Numbered from the stretch's first letter, positions 16,306 to 25,838 are shown. The stretch: DNA of 35,418 bases from Candidatus Harrisonbacteria bacterium (GCA_016182295.1 JACOXP010000010.1:1-35418), one strand, 5' to 3'. A program made the numbers and translations. Notes: generated by a model from the letters alone, not told the origin.

Positions 16306-16791
16306 TTATTCTGTTTTATATCGCCTAAGTTCCCAGAGATAGTAAACGAAAACGGAAGCGGCCACGAAGAATACCGCCGCCACCTTAATTAAAAACCGAA
16401 TCGTCAGTTCGCCGCCCAAAAGATTGTTGATCAGAGTGACCAAGTCGCCGATGATGATCAAAGAAGCGGCGAACAGAGTAAAATAAATCAGCCATTTGCG
16501 GATTCGGAGATCGCGCTTCGAAGAATTCTTTTCGTAATTTTTAAAAAGATGGCGAGCGGTAAAAAGATAAACGGGAAAAACTACCAGCAAAGAAGAAATG
16601 GACCAGCGAATGGCGTTGTACGCGGAATTGAAGGCGTAGTAACCGCCGTTAGAAACCGGATCGGGGAAGAGAACGTTAACATACTGGAAAATAAGCACTA
16701 AAAAGCCGATGCCGCTTGTGTAAAGAGTAACGATGGCCAGAAGATGCAGAAAAACATCCTTTGGCGACACTTTTAACGCTTTATCCATCAT
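16306..16791 (-). CDS. DUF5671-like integral membrane protein
   Basis: PKDVFLHLLAIVTLYTSGIGFLVLIFQYVN...YYAFNSAYNAIRWSISSLLVVFPVYLF. Confidence 0.75.
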   Translation of the reverse strand: MMDKALKVSPKDVFLHLLAIVTLYTSGIGFLVLIFQYVNVLFPDPVSNGGYYAFNSAYNAIRWSISSLLVVFPVYLFTARHLFKNYEKNSSKRDLRIRKWLIYFTLFAASLIIIGDLVTLINNLLGGELTIRFLIKVAAVFFVAASVFVYYLWELRRYKTE

Positions 16792-16808
16792 TGAACTATA
16801 TTATAACA

Positions 16809-18251
16809 CTATTTGAATCTTATTGGAATACGCACTTCTTGGTCGTTTTCCGGCAGTCCGGACGGATTGTCTTTTTGCAGGACAAGCGTGCCGTTCGCGG
16901 TGGCTGGCGCTGAAAATTCCAACTTGGTTTCAAACGGCACCAAATCCACAGTCATCCAGTTGGCCGACGTCATAGCGATACCGACGGCAATTTCTTTATC
17001 GTTGCCGTCAAGAAGGCGCACCGGAAAACTTGCTTCAAAAAACCAAAATCCGCGCATTGTTCCTTTGAGCGTGAACGGACTGGAGATAATGTCATTGGCT
17101 TTAAGATTATCCAGGCGATAAAGATCCTCATAAACAACTTTATAAATAACACCCGCCTTGTCGTCGGAAATATATGCCGTTCCGCCCGGCTGGGCGATAA
17201 TATCCACCGGCCGCCCCAGCACCTTGCCGTTTTTGGTCAGCCAGCCGGTGATAAAATCTTCTTCGCCGATGTACGCGCCGCCCGGAGCAAGTTTATAACG
17301 GACTATTTTGTAACCAGTCGCTTCGCTCCGGTTCCAGGATCCGTGATAAGCGACCAACAGGTTGTACCAAAAACTTTCCGGCCAGCCCTCTTCTGGAATA
17401 AAAGCAAGACCAAGCGGGGCGGAATGAGCCGGAATGTCTATATGGCTTTGAGTTTCAAACGGTTCCATGCAGGGGTTGCGGATATAAGTGTTTTTATCAA
17501 AAGAAGTGTCATGAACGTTTTTCCCATAACAAATCGGCCAGCCGTAATTTTTTCCGGATTTTACGATATTGATTTCGTCCGGAGGCAAATCGTCGCCCAA
17601 AAAATCACGCCCCATTTCCGTCGCCCACATTTCTCCGGTAACGTAACTCCAGTCGAAAAAAACGGCGTTGCGCAGACCGCGGGCGAATTCTTGAAAGCCG
17701 CTTCCGTCGGGATTCATGGAGAATATCTTGGCGCGGCGATCGTCGCTTTCATTGCAGACATTGCAGGAGGAACCGATGGAAACATAAAGCCGTTCGTCCG
17801 GACCGAAATCAATGGTGCGTGTTGAATGCTGGCCGCCAGCCGGCAAATCCGCGATTTTTTGCAATCCACCTTCGGAATAAATGCGGACTTTTGAAATTTT
17901 ATCCGTCTCGGCGATGTAAAGCTCAAAAGGATCCCTGTGATAGATGGCCAGTCCGTGAGGCCGGTTAAGACCGCGGAAAATATCGTCTTGATGGACAACC
18001 TGCCCGTTTTCAATTTCTAAAAGGGTAACAGCTCCTTCACTTGGACGACTGACCCACATATTGCCGAGCTGATCGAAAACCATTGCTCTGGCGCCCGGGA
18101 GATCTTTCGCGAAAATGGATATTTTAAAACCAGCGGGAAGATTGAGCGGTAAAGGCGAGGAAAGCTCCTCGCTTGGCTTAACAAAATAAAGAACAGCCGC
18201 TCCCGTCGCGAGAAGGATTAAGCCAATCGCCAGTTTAATAATTTTTGCCAT
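16809..18251 (-). CDS. PQQ-dependent sugar dehydrogenase-like beta-propeller with C-terminal Gmad2-like domain
   Basis: LNRPHGLAIY, ERLYVSIGSSCNVCNE, ARGLRNAVFFDW, AYHGSWNRSE; C-term IISSPFTLKGTMRGFWFFEASFPVRLLD...LVLQKDNPSGLPE. Confidence 0.85.
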   Translation of the reverse strand: MAKIIKLAIGLILLATGAAVLYFVKPSEELSSPLPLNLPAGFKISIFAKDLPGARAMVFDQLGNMWVSRPSEGAVTLLEIENGQVVHQDDIFRGLNRPHGLAIYHRDPFELYIAETDKISKVRIYSEGGLQKIADLPAGGQHSTRTIDFGPDERLYVSIGSSCNVCNESDDRRAKIFSMNPDGSGFQEFARGLRNAVFFDWSYVTGEMWATEMGRDFLGDDLPPDEINIVKSGKNYGWPICYGKNVHDTSFDKNTYIRNPCMEPFETQSHIDIPAHSAPLGLAFIPEEGWPESFWYNLLVAYHGSWNRSEATGYKIVRYKLAPGGAYIGEEDFITGWLTKNGKVLGRPVDIIAQPGGTAYISDDKAGVIYKVVYEDLYRLDNLKANDIISSPFTLKGTMRGFWFFEASFPVRLLDGNDKEIAVGIAMTSANWMTVDLVPFETKLEFSAPATANGTLVLQKDNPSGLPENDQEVRIPIRFK

Positions 18252-19837
18252 TAGAGTTTTACTTTATAAACAGTGAAAGCGGGCGCGTTTTCCCTGTCAG
18301 AGATTACAACTTCCGGTGAAAGTCCGATGTTTTTAAAATTAGCCTCAATCGTTTCGGCGTAAGAAACCGACACGGGACGGACGGTCGTGGCTGGGCCGGC
18401 TTTAACAAAATAGATTTCAAAACCGCTGAGATCGGATATTTTTTGGTTTCTGATCAATTCCATAAAACCGCTGGCGGGTATGGTTGGTATTCCCTGATAA
18501 TACTGACGGCGACTGAAAAGCCAGAGTCGGGCCGGTGTCGCGATACTGTCATCATACACTATTCCGATCAAATCGAGGCCGACCGGTTTTGAAGAGGCGT
18601 ATTTTTGAATAACTTCGTTAAGGTGGGGATTGGGATGCCTGGGAAGACCGGCAAGGCGGTAGTTTCCGAATGCCGAATCAAAATAATTATCCAGCCGGAC
18701 AATGCCGTAATCCGCGGTGTTCAGAAAAATATTGCTGATAGAAAATGTTAGTTCATAAATAAGAAAAATTCCGGCCAAAATCAGGACGGATTGTTTGTTT
18801 TTCAGACGTCCGGAAAGAAAAACATAAAATAAAACGATAAAGAAAATTCCCGGGACCAGATAAAGCGACACGAATCTGATCGCCGATCCGATTACCGCGA
18901 GCATCAAAGTGAGAAAAACGAAACCCAGCATTGGAAGGAGGCGGGGCTTGAGGACGGCGCCGGCGGCAAAAAGCGCTAGAAACGGAATTGAATAGATAGT
19001 GAGAAGATTGACGGCAATATCCGAAAACGGATCCATCTGTTTTCCGCCGACGCCCTGCCATTCCGGTGTCGCTTGTTTGAACAAGCTCGCGAACTGCAGG
19101 TCAAAATGGCCGAAAGCCAAGTAGTAGTTGATATTGTAAATAATCACCGGAGAAAACAGAGCCACCGTGGTTAAAAGGGCGAAATACAAGCGCTTGTCTC
19201 TTAAGATTGGAGATTTTTTGATCAGCAGGAAAACGGCGTAAGTCGGCAGAAGGAAAAAGCCGGTATATTTAGTAAGAAAACAAAGCCCCAGTGTGACGCC
19301 GAACGCCAGCCAGCGTTTGGGGTTTTCCAAAAAACGGAAGAAAAAATAAATGTTCAAAAGAATAAAAAAAACAAGCGTCGATTCCATCATCGCCAATCTG
19401 GAAAGAGCGACGTGAGCGAATGTCGCGCCGGCCACCGCCGCTCCCAGCAATGCCGGTTTGGTATTTCCGAATCTGCGAATGATGAAATAGACAAGCGCCA
19501 CCGATCCTATTCCGGCCAGGGCGGACGGCAAACGGGCGACGAATAACGAAGTCCCCAATAACGAAAAGAAAATATGCTGAATCAGGAAAAACAACGGGGG
19601 ATGGTCGTGGAAAGAAAGTCCGGTCCAGAAAGGCAGTTTTTCGTCGGCGAGCAATTGAATCGGCGTGACTTGGTCGGGGCTTTCGAGATAATCGAGATAG
19701 CCAATAGAGCGAAAAGCGTAAAGCCCTTCGTCGAACATCAGCTCCGCCGAGCCGAGTTGCCACAGCCGGAGCGTTGCCGCTATTAAAACTATTACGATGA
19801 TCGCCCAATGGCGGGAAATTTTAGCGGTTGTCTCCAT
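18251..19837 (-). CDS. Glycosyltransferase family 39 (PMT/ArnT-like) membrane protein
   Basis: AELMFDEGLYAFRS...FHDHPPLFFLIQHIFFSLLGTSLFVARLPSALAGI; start METTAKISRH, overlapping the upstream CDS end by 17 nt. Confidence 0.88.
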   Translation of the reverse strand: METTAKISRHWAIIVIVLIAATLRLWQLGSAELMFDEGLYAFRSIGYLDYLESPDQVTPIQLLADEKLPFWTGLSFHDHPPLFFLIQHIFFSLLGTSLFVARLPSALAGIGSVALVYFIIRRFGNTKPALLGAAVAGATFAHVALSRLAMMESTLVFFILLNIYFFFRFLENPKRWLAFGVTLGLCFLTKYTGFFLLPTYAVFLLIKKSPILRDKRLYFALLTTVALFSPVIIYNINYYLAFGHFDLQFASLFKQATPEWQGVGGKQMDPFSDIAVNLLTIYSIPFLALFAAGAVLKPRLLPMLGFVFLTLMLAVIGSAIRFVSLYLVPGIFFIVLFYVFLSGRLKNKQSVLILAGIFLIYELTFSISNIFLNTADYGIVRLDNYFDSAFGNYRLAGLPRHPNPHLNEVIQKYASSKPVGLDLIGIVYDDSIATPARLWLFSRRQYYQGIPTIPASGFMELIRNQKISDLSGFEIYFVKAGPATTVRPVSVSYAETIEANFKNIGLSPEVVISDRENAPAFTVYKVKL

Positions 19838-20150
19838 CCCCGGAAATTTTATTCCGTTCGAAACGAGAATACAACTTTTCAAGATTTCCGGCGGCAACGG
19901 TTTCGAGCGGGATGTTAAATTCACTTGAGATCTGGGCGACATACCACAAAACATCGCCCAGCTCTTTTTTCAGCTCTTCCTTTTTCTCGTCGCTGATTTT
20001 TCCGCCATGGTCGCGCAAAACTTTCTTTATTTTCTCCGCGACTTCCCCGGCTTCGCCGGCCAGTCCCAGAGTGGGATAGATAAAATTGTTTCCGGCATTC
20101 GGATAAATGGCCGTTTTGCGGGAAAGTTTTTGATATTCCTCGAAGGTCAT
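19821..20150 (-). CDS. MazG-like nucleotide pyrophosphohydrolase
   Basis: MTFEEYQKLSRKTA...LGLAGEAGEVAEKIKKVLRD...KKELGDVLWYVAQIS. Confidence 0.9.
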   Translation of the reverse strand: MTFEEYQKLSRKTAIYPNAGNNFIYPTLGLAGEAGEVAEKIKKVLRDHGGKISDEKKEELKKELGDVLWYVAQISSEFNIPLETVAAGNLEKLYSRFERNKISGDGDNR

Positions 20151-20713
20151 TGAGTTAATGAAACGATTGAATAGGTCAGCGTGAGAAAGATGATAGACGC
20201 AACAATTAAAATTACAATCGGCGGAATCAACCAGGAAAGCACCGCTTTGGTGGTGGTCAAATTGTGAAGCGTTTTTAAGCCAGTGGTTAAAATTATAATT
20301 GACCACGTGGAGCCGATAAGGCCTCCGATAATCGGAATGAAATTGAGCATTAAAGGAGCGCTGTCGTAAGCGCTTGCCCTAAAGGTATCCCGATAATTGC
20401 CAGTGCCTTTAAAATACCTGACTACGATATGAATCAACGCCGCGCTGACAAACGCTCCGACGACATAACCGGTAATGGTCATCGGGACGGCAAGTATCGC
20501 GTAGACGGCGGGGTCTATGGGAAAATCATTCGGAGTTAAGGGACCCAAAACCGATTCCAGAGCCAATCCGGTCAAAAAATTCAGAAATCCAATGACGGCC
20601 GAAGTAATAATCAGAAACTTAACCGGTTCGCGGTAGCCGGATTCCGCTTTGATCGCGTTAAAAAACTCCGTCGGGCGGAACAAGACCATTTTTAATTTTT
20701 GAAAATAATTCAT
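20147..20713 (-). CDS. YIP1 family-like membrane protein
   Basis: LFRPTEFFNAIKAE, five TM segments, RASAYDSAPLMLNFIPIIGGLIGSTWSIII. Confidence 0.78.
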   Translation of the reverse strand: MNYFQKLKMVLFRPTEFFNAIKAESGYREPVKFLIITSAVIGFLNFLTGLALESVLGPLTPNDFPIDPAVYAILAVPMTITGYVVGAFVSAALIHIVVRYFKGTGNYRDTFRASAYDSAPLMLNFIPIIGGLIGSTWSIIILTTGLKTLHNLTTTKAVLSWLIPPIVILIVASIIFLTLTYSIVSLTQ

Positions 20714-20718
20714 AAGTT

Positions 20719-21138
20719 TTAAAACACTATGTCGCCGCAGGAAACGCTGACGCCAAGCTGATCGTTGGATAAGTGGATATTGATGGCGAGCGGCAATTCT
20801 TTTTGAATCTGGCCTAACGGAACGTCGATAATCGTGGCCGAAATACCATTGGCGACATCGTTAAGCGGATATTTAATCGCGCCGAGATTTTCGCAAGAAC
20901 CATCGTGAATATGAACCGGCTGAATATAGGTTTGAGAAAAACCGCCGGACATATTGATTACTACCTTGGTCTGATTTTCCAAACCAATGAGCGTGGCGAT
21001 GCCCAACTCCGTCGATCCCCGGCTTGCCGGCAGAGGAATGCCCAACACTTCCGGTTCGGCCGGACTTTTTTGCAGGGCTACTATTATTAAAGCGACCACA
21101 GCGGCGGCGGCAACCAGTAAATAAATAGTTTTCATCAT
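20719..21138 (-). CDS. CHRD-like / SodC-fold-like secreted or membrane-anchored protein
   Basis: Signal/TM; VVINMSGGFSQTYIQPVHIHDGSCENLGAIKYPLNDV. Confidence 0.65.
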   Translation of the reverse strand: MMKTIYLLVAAAAVVALIIVALQKSPAEPEVLGIPLPASRGSTELGIATLIGLENQTKVVINMSGGFSQTYIQPVHIHDGSCENLGAIKYPLNDVANGISATIIDVPLGQIQKELPLAINIHLSNDQLGVSVSCGDIVF

Positions 21139-21148
21139 TAATAGTTTA

Positions 21149-22222
21149 TCAAATCTCGACTTCTTCTAAAACAGGCAGGTTATTCACCTTGATTACGTCA
21201 AACGAGATCCGGCCGATGATCTGGCCGCGATCGGTGATCACGTCCAGCCGCCATTTTCCCGGCTGGATGTTCCTTATAAAAGTATAACCGCGGTATCCCT
21301 GATCGCGCCCGCCGATTATTGAAAATCCGATTTTGCCGGTTTCGATCCAGGTCCGCCGATCTTCATTATAGTAGGACCAGCGGTGGAAAATTTCCGTTTC
21401 CAAATCAGTCGGAGCGAACACCGAACTGAAACCGTAGATCGGCGAGCCGTCGGCAACATGAAGCTCGTTGCCGCTGAAGATCGCGTACCAGGGCCGTTGC
21501 TCCTTCGTTACCAAATAAGCGTTTCCGGGAGCGCGTCGTATGCCGTGATAAATGCCGATATCTTTTAACGCGAGCGGTATCGGGGGAATAATGTTGGTAA
21601 AATAAAAGATGTTGAAGACGATGAAAATTGAAGCGACGGTGCCGAGTATCAGTTTGCGGTGGCTTAAAATCCGCTCCGGCGCCACGCGTTTGAGCAGGCG
21701 AAACATAGCGGCGAAAGCAAACAAGCTGATGACTCCGCTTAAGAGGAAAATCTCCGGTCCGATTTTATTTAAAACCACCGGAATGGAAAAAATCAGATAA
21801 GAAAAGATGGCGATGAAAAAAACGGCCAGATTGAAATTCAACTGCTCGTAGCGCCGGCGGAAAAACTCGTTGCCGATGAAAAAAATCGCCAGCATCAGCA
21901 TAAACGGCCAGTTGGTCAAAAGGGATGCGCTGCGGGAATAAAAAACTATGAAGCCGCTGAAAAGCGCTCCGAAAATGAATTGCAGGGCGAAGGGCGTGAA
22001 TTTTGATACGGTGAAACGGAGATTTTGCAGAAGAATGCACACGGCCGCGACCACTAGGTAAAAAAGCAGGATTAAATTATCGAGCAGAAAATCGACGCGG
22101 CGAAGCGTTAAGCTGTCAAAAATAAAACCGCCGACAAGAAAAGCAAAACCGAGGCGGTGTTCATAGCGCTCGAAAAAATCTTTGACCTTATTCCAATAAA
22201 ATCGCAGTCGGGTGGTTATCAT
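21149..22222 (-). CDS. DUF2914 domain membrane protein
   Basis: Multi-TM N-terminus plus C-terminal FHRWSYYNEDRRTWIETGKIGFSIIGGRDQGYRGYTFIRNIQPGKWRLDVITDRGQIIG. Confidence 0.82.
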   Translation of the reverse strand: MITTRLRFYWNKVKDFFERYEHRLGFAFLVGGFIFDSLTLRRVDFLLDNLILLFYLVVAAVCILLQNLRFTVSKFTPFALQFIFGALFSGFIVFYSRSASLLTNWPFMLMLAIFFIGNEFFRRRYEQLNFNLAVFFIAIFSYLIFSIPVVLNKIGPEIFLLSGVISLFAFAAMFRLLKRVAPERILSHRKLILGTVASIFIVFNIFYFTNIIPPIPLALKDIGIYHGIRRAPGNAYLVTKEQRPWYAIFSGNELHVADGSPIYGFSSVFAPTDLETEIFHRWSYYNEDRRTWIETGKIGFSIIGGRDQGYRGYTFIRNIQPGKWRLDVITDRGQIIGRISFDVIKVNNLPVLEEVEI

Positions 22223-22959
22223 GATAAAGAATTGACGAGGAAGTAAACCCCAACGGCCAGCAAAAGAATATGAACCGCGATCCGGAAACCACGCTCCGGA
22301 ATTTTTTCGGCGAGCCGGCTTCCGGCAAACGCGCCAACGACGGCGATGGCGACGAGGCCGCCCGCCAACCAAAGATTGGCTTCGGTGAAAACTAAAAGCC
22401 CGGAGGCGAGATAGATGGGTATTCTTAGAATATCGGTAACGACCGCCATCGCGGCGCTGGTGCCAAGATAAGACGCTTTTGGCAGTTTGAAAATTTGCAG
22501 GGCCGCCGAACGGGCGGCTCCGCCGGTGCCAAGAAGTCCCGCCAAAAAGCCGGAAACCGCGCCGCCGACAAAAAGAAAAATCTTTTTAGGCGAAAGGGAA
22601 ATTTTTTGATTTGAAAAAATCACAACCAAGCCGTAAATAATGAGAAAAGACCCGAACACCCCCCGCGCGACCGGATCGGGAATATAAGCGATGACGCTGG
22701 CGCCGACGACGGTGAACAAAACATCCGTTAGCATAAACCACCCAAAAATTCCCCAGTTAATATGACGGAAAAAATAAATGCCGCGAACCAAGGCGCCGGA
22801 AAGATGGAGAAAGGCCGCCAGCGCGATGACTGTTTTGAGGTTCAGTAAAAGCGCTCCGAAAGCGGTAAAAATGGTGGCGGAGCCGAATCCGCCGATTGTC
22901 CCGATTAATTCGGAAATTAAGGCAACGCCGAAAAATAAAATAAGCAAAACCCCGCCCAT
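22219..22959 (-). CDS. TauE/SafE (TSUP) family sulfite exporter-like permease
   Basis: GTIGGFGSATIF and VGGAVSGFLAGLLGTGGAARSAALQIFKLPKASYLGTSAA. Confidence 0.88.
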   Translation of the reverse strand: MGGVLLILFFGVALISELIGTIGGFGSATIFTAFGALLLNLKTVIALAAFLHLSGALVRGIYFFRHINWGIFGWFMLTDVLFTVVGASVIAYIPDPVARGVFGSFLIIYGLVVIFSNQKISLSPKKIFLFVGGAVSGFLAGLLGTGGAARSAALQIFKLPKASYLGTSAAMAVVTDILRIPIYLASGLLVFTEANLWLAGGLVAIAVVGAFAGSRLAEKIPERGFRIAVHILLLAVGVYFLVNSLS

Positions 22960-22978
22960 TATTTTATTTTAACATGAA

Positions 22979-23005
22979 AATCCCCTCCGAAAATGAGAGG
23001 GGATT
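22979..23005 (-). terminator. Terminator-like hairpin between regulator and permease genes
   Basis: aatcccctccgaaaatgagaggggatt; minus strand followed by TTTT. Confidence 0.6.
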
Positions 23006-23062
23006 AGGAATAGCCGAAAGATATGGTTTTCATTCCGATGTAAGCGATGGTCGCAATAAAGA

Positions 23063-23096
23063 AAAACCCTCGGTACGTTTCCATACCGAGGGTTTT
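23063..23096. terminator. Bidirectional terminator
   Basis: aaaccctcggtacgtttccataccgagggtttt. Confidence 0.8.
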
Positions 23097-23160
23097 GTTC
23101 GCTACTTGCGGACAGCCGCGAACCGACTATTCAAGGTAAAATCTTACGGGTCTTTTTATT

Positions 23161-24216
23161 TTATTTCTTCTTCCTGGCTTCGTTTTTTGCGCGCTTCACC
23201 ATAAACTTCACGCCTTCGGACGCGTTCTCTTCTTGGATTAGAATGTCTGGATGCGCGTTTTGGAACACGCGGTAAATTTCATCCACAAACGCTTGCCCCA
23301 CCAGCGGCACGTTTTCAAAATCGAGCAGAATCACTTTAAACTTTTCGAGTCCCTCCAAAATCCTGCGCGCCTGCGAACGGGAGATGTGAACGCCGCCCGA
23401 AGTGTAAAGCTTTACTCGTATCTCGGTCTTATCAAAACCGTAGTCGCTGTCATTGTTGATATTGGTGTATTTTTTAAAAACATCATTAAGGTGACGATCA
23501 GAATCAGTTTTAATCCTAAAGATAACTCGCGTGCCGCGCTTGACGGCGGACGCACGGCGCGCGGAAATATCATGCTTAAGATTGTTAATAGTAAGCATCT
23601 GGCCAAAACTGTCCAACGTAAACGCATCTCCGGCTTTAGAGGTAAAGAAGATCCCCTCACCGGAATGGGTTCTCGGCATGGTGGTGGTTTTCCCTTTTAA
23701 TAAGTCCTGGATCGCTTCTGTTTCCGATTTAAGATTTCGCTTTTTCATAATGTTGCGGAATACACCAATGCCGGAATCATTTACAATAAAAGACAGAAAG
23801 TCGCCCCGCAATGTTACTTCCACTGAAATAATTTTTGACGCGGAGTGTTCAATTGCGTTGTTGAACATCTCGGAAAATGCGAATGTAAAAATACTCCGCA
23901 CATTTTCAGGCAGATTCTTGAGTTGCGGCAAGTTGTCTTCTATTTCCAGAAAAACCTTATGCTCTTCGAGTGACTTATTAACGTACCTTTTCTTTAAAGT
24001 ATTTGGGACCAGCTCCGGATGCTCAACGATATACGCTTTTGAGACATAAAAAGCGCCCCGAGTTCCTCCAAGCTTAACCACTTTGTCTTCTGCAACAAGA
24101 CCGGAAATCACAAGATTGACATACTGACGAGATACGCCGATTGCCTCTATAATTTCGCGCGCCGTTGCCCTGCCCTTTTGTTCAATTAATTGTAAGATTT
24201 TATCCTTATTTCCCAT
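23161..24216 (-). CDS. HTH - HATPase (GHKL) - STAS-like DUF4325 regulatory protein
   Basis: MGNKDKILQLIEQKGRATAREIIEAIGVSRQYVNLVISGL (wHTH); FTFAFSEMFNNAIEHSAS (N-box), NDSGIGV, HSGEGIFF (G-boxes); RSQARRILEGLEKFKVILLDFENVPLVGQAFVDEIYRVF (STAS-like). Confidence 0.85.
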   Translation of the reverse strand: MGNKDKILQLIEQKGRATAREIIEAIGVSRQYVNLVISGLVAEDKVVKLGGTRGAFYVSKAYIVEHPELVPNTLKKRYVNKSLEEHKVFLEIEDNLPQLKNLPENVRSIFTFAFSEMFNNAIEHSASKIISVEVTLRGDFLSFIVNDSGIGVFRNIMKKRNLKSETEAIQDLLKGKTTTMPRTHSGEGIFFTSKAGDAFTLDSFGQMLTINNLKHDISARRASAVKRGTRVIFRIKTDSDRHLNDVFKKYTNINNDSDYGFDKTEIRVKLYTSGGVHISRSQARRILEGLEKFKVILLDFENVPLVGQAFVDEIYRVFQNAHPDILIQEENASEGVKFMVKRAKNEARKKK

Positions 24217-24226
24217 ACGCAATTCC

Positions 24227-24269
24227 ATTGTAAAGCAATCTGTATTTGATTGTCAAGCGATTGTCAATC
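24227..24269 (-). promoter_or_regulatory. Promoter with repeated GATTG/CAATC half-sites (putative auto-operator)
   Basis: Minus strand TTGACA-18-TACAAT; + strand CAATC(24236) GATTG(24248) GATTG(24259) CAATC(24265). Confidence 0.6.
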
Positions 24270-24336
24270 TATTAAAGATAGGGGCCAAATTATTTCTTCT
24301 TCCAATACTGAATTTATTCATTAGCAAAAGGGGGAC

Positions 24337-24365
24337 TTGCATTATTTCCAAGTATGTGGCATTAT
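24337..24365 (+). promoter_or_regulatory. Promoter for the 24394 lipoprotein gene
   Basis: TTGCAT-17-CATTAT. Confidence 0.45.
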
Positions 24366-24393
24366 CACGGAAGAATATTGAAAGGAGACCGTC

Positions 24394-24879
24394 GTGAAGA
24401 ACGCCTTGCTCGTTATTGGACTTTTGATTGCTGGTTGTTGTAGAAAGCCTTCTGAAACTTCAAAACTGCCCGCTATCACCGATGCAGAGATGAGGTTGAT
24501 TTCAGAACAAGGTGGGGGCGTCATTAGATTCCCCGATTTTTACAAATCAGAAGGTTGGAGTAAATACGAAGCCAAGCCCAGCGGAGAGTATCGGCAGTCT
24601 TTTGGGCGATATCAACTACTTCACCCTATTTTCGGATGCTATCTTGCCAAGTGCTCAGACCAACCCTGTAAAGAATTAGCCAACAAGGCAAAATTTAGAA
24701 AACTTTTCAATTGGCAAGATGTTTCAGTGGTTGTTGCGGCGTTCGAGAAACAACATCCCGCTTTCCAGTTTCTTCTCGTTACCGTCCACAAGAAAAGGCC
24801 TGAGAGCTGCCCACACGGGTTAGACTGCCAGCATTGCTTCGCTTTCGTCTATGACATTCTCGCATACCGCAAAGAATAA
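24394..24879 (+). CDS. Putative lipoprotein, Cys-rich, unknown function
   Basis: MKNALLVIGLLIAGCC lipobox; Shine-Dalgarno aaaggag; terminator follows. Confidence 0.75.
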   Translation: MKNALLVIGLLIAGCCRKPSETSKLPAITDAEMRLISEQGGGVIRFPDFYKSEGWSKYEAKPSGEYRQSFGRYQLLHPIFGCYLAKCSDQPCKELANKAKFRKLFNWQDVSVVVAAFEKQHPAFQFLLVTVHKKRPESCPHGLDCQHCFAFVYDILAYRKE

Positions 24880-24890
24880 ACCTTACCCCA

Positions 24891-24916
24891 AGCCAACCCC
24901 CAACGGTTGGCTTTTT
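24891..24916 (+). terminator. Terminator
   Basis: agccaacccccaacggttggctttt. Confidence 0.8.
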
Positions 24917-24953
24917 ACTTTTTGGCTGCCCCACGAAGCTGAACACCATTCCA

Positions 24954-25748
24954 TTACTTGCGAGCCACCAACACCTCAAGATTCTTTATTTCTATAAATT
25001 CCCCAGTTGGGTTGAGTTTTAATAACTCTTCTTTGAGTTCTTTCTCAAAATCCTTGGCTTTTTCACCAAAAAATCTTTTTGAAGCAAATGAAGTCGTATA
25101 AAGCAGACCAATAATCGCATCAATGTTCCACTTGCGTTCGTAGCGATATGTTAAAGTTTCGGATTTGCCAAAAGGAGAACGCGCAACCACTGTTTCAAAT
25201 TTCTCCTTCGGTTCAATATAAAGAGAACTACCCGCTCTGCGTTCTTTTCCTAAATATTTTTGGATTATTTCTTTAACTTTTCCTTTCCAGCCAGCTTTTT
25301 CTGTATTTCTCCACACCGAAGAGGAACCGCTCACAATTACTAATCCACCATTTGGCTCTAATAATTCGTAAACCTTAACAAGCGTCTTATCCTGTTCCAT
25401 CCAATGAAAAGAAGCAGCCATTGTTGCTAAACGGAAAGTTCCCATATCTGAAGAAATATCTTCGGCTCGCTTTTTTAGCCATTTTATATTTTTAACGCCC
25501 GCTTTTTCAGCTTCTTCTTTTCCTACGGCAAGCATATCGGCATCAACATCTAAACCGACTACTTCTTCAAAATGCGGCGCCAACGGAATGGCTATTTGCC
25601 CCGTCCCGCAACCAAGATCAAGCAAGCGTCCTTTGCCGTCTAAATTAAAACGTTGAATAACCTGGTCAAAAAATTCTTTTGGATAACCAGGGCGGTATTT
25701 AGCGTAATCCCGCGCGGCACCTTTGAATAGTTCTTTGTATCGCGGCAT
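24954..25748 (-). CDS. Class I SAM-dependent methyltransferase
   Basis: YAKYRPGYPKEFFDQV, LLDLGCGTGQIAIPLA, VVGLDVDADML, SFHWMEQDKTL. Confidence 0.93.
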   Translation of the reverse strand: MPRYKELFKGAARDYAKYRPGYPKEFFDQVIQRFNLDGKGRLLDLGCGTGQIAIPLAPHFEEVVGLDVDADMLAVGKEEAEKAGVKNIKWLKKRAEDISSDMGTFRLATMAASFHWMEQDKTLVKVYELLEPNGGLVIVSGSSSVWRNTEKAGWKGKVKEIIQKYLGKERRAGSSLYIEPKEKFETVVARSPFGKSETLTYRYERKWNIDAIIGLLYTTSFASKRFFGEKAKDFEKELKEELLKLNPTGEFIEIKNLEVLVARK

Positions 25749-25790
25749 AGCCTTAATTTCTAACTAAAATTCATCAAAAAACTAAGCAAA

Positions 25791-25838
25791 TTAAATCCGC
25801 TCAAGAATTTCGAGATACTGCTCTCTGCTAATACCAAG
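25791..25838 (-). pseudogene. HicA toxin C-terminal remnant
   Basis: Minus-strand translation LGISREQYLEILERI* resembles HicA C-termini; no intact ORF upstream in frame. Confidence 0.5.
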
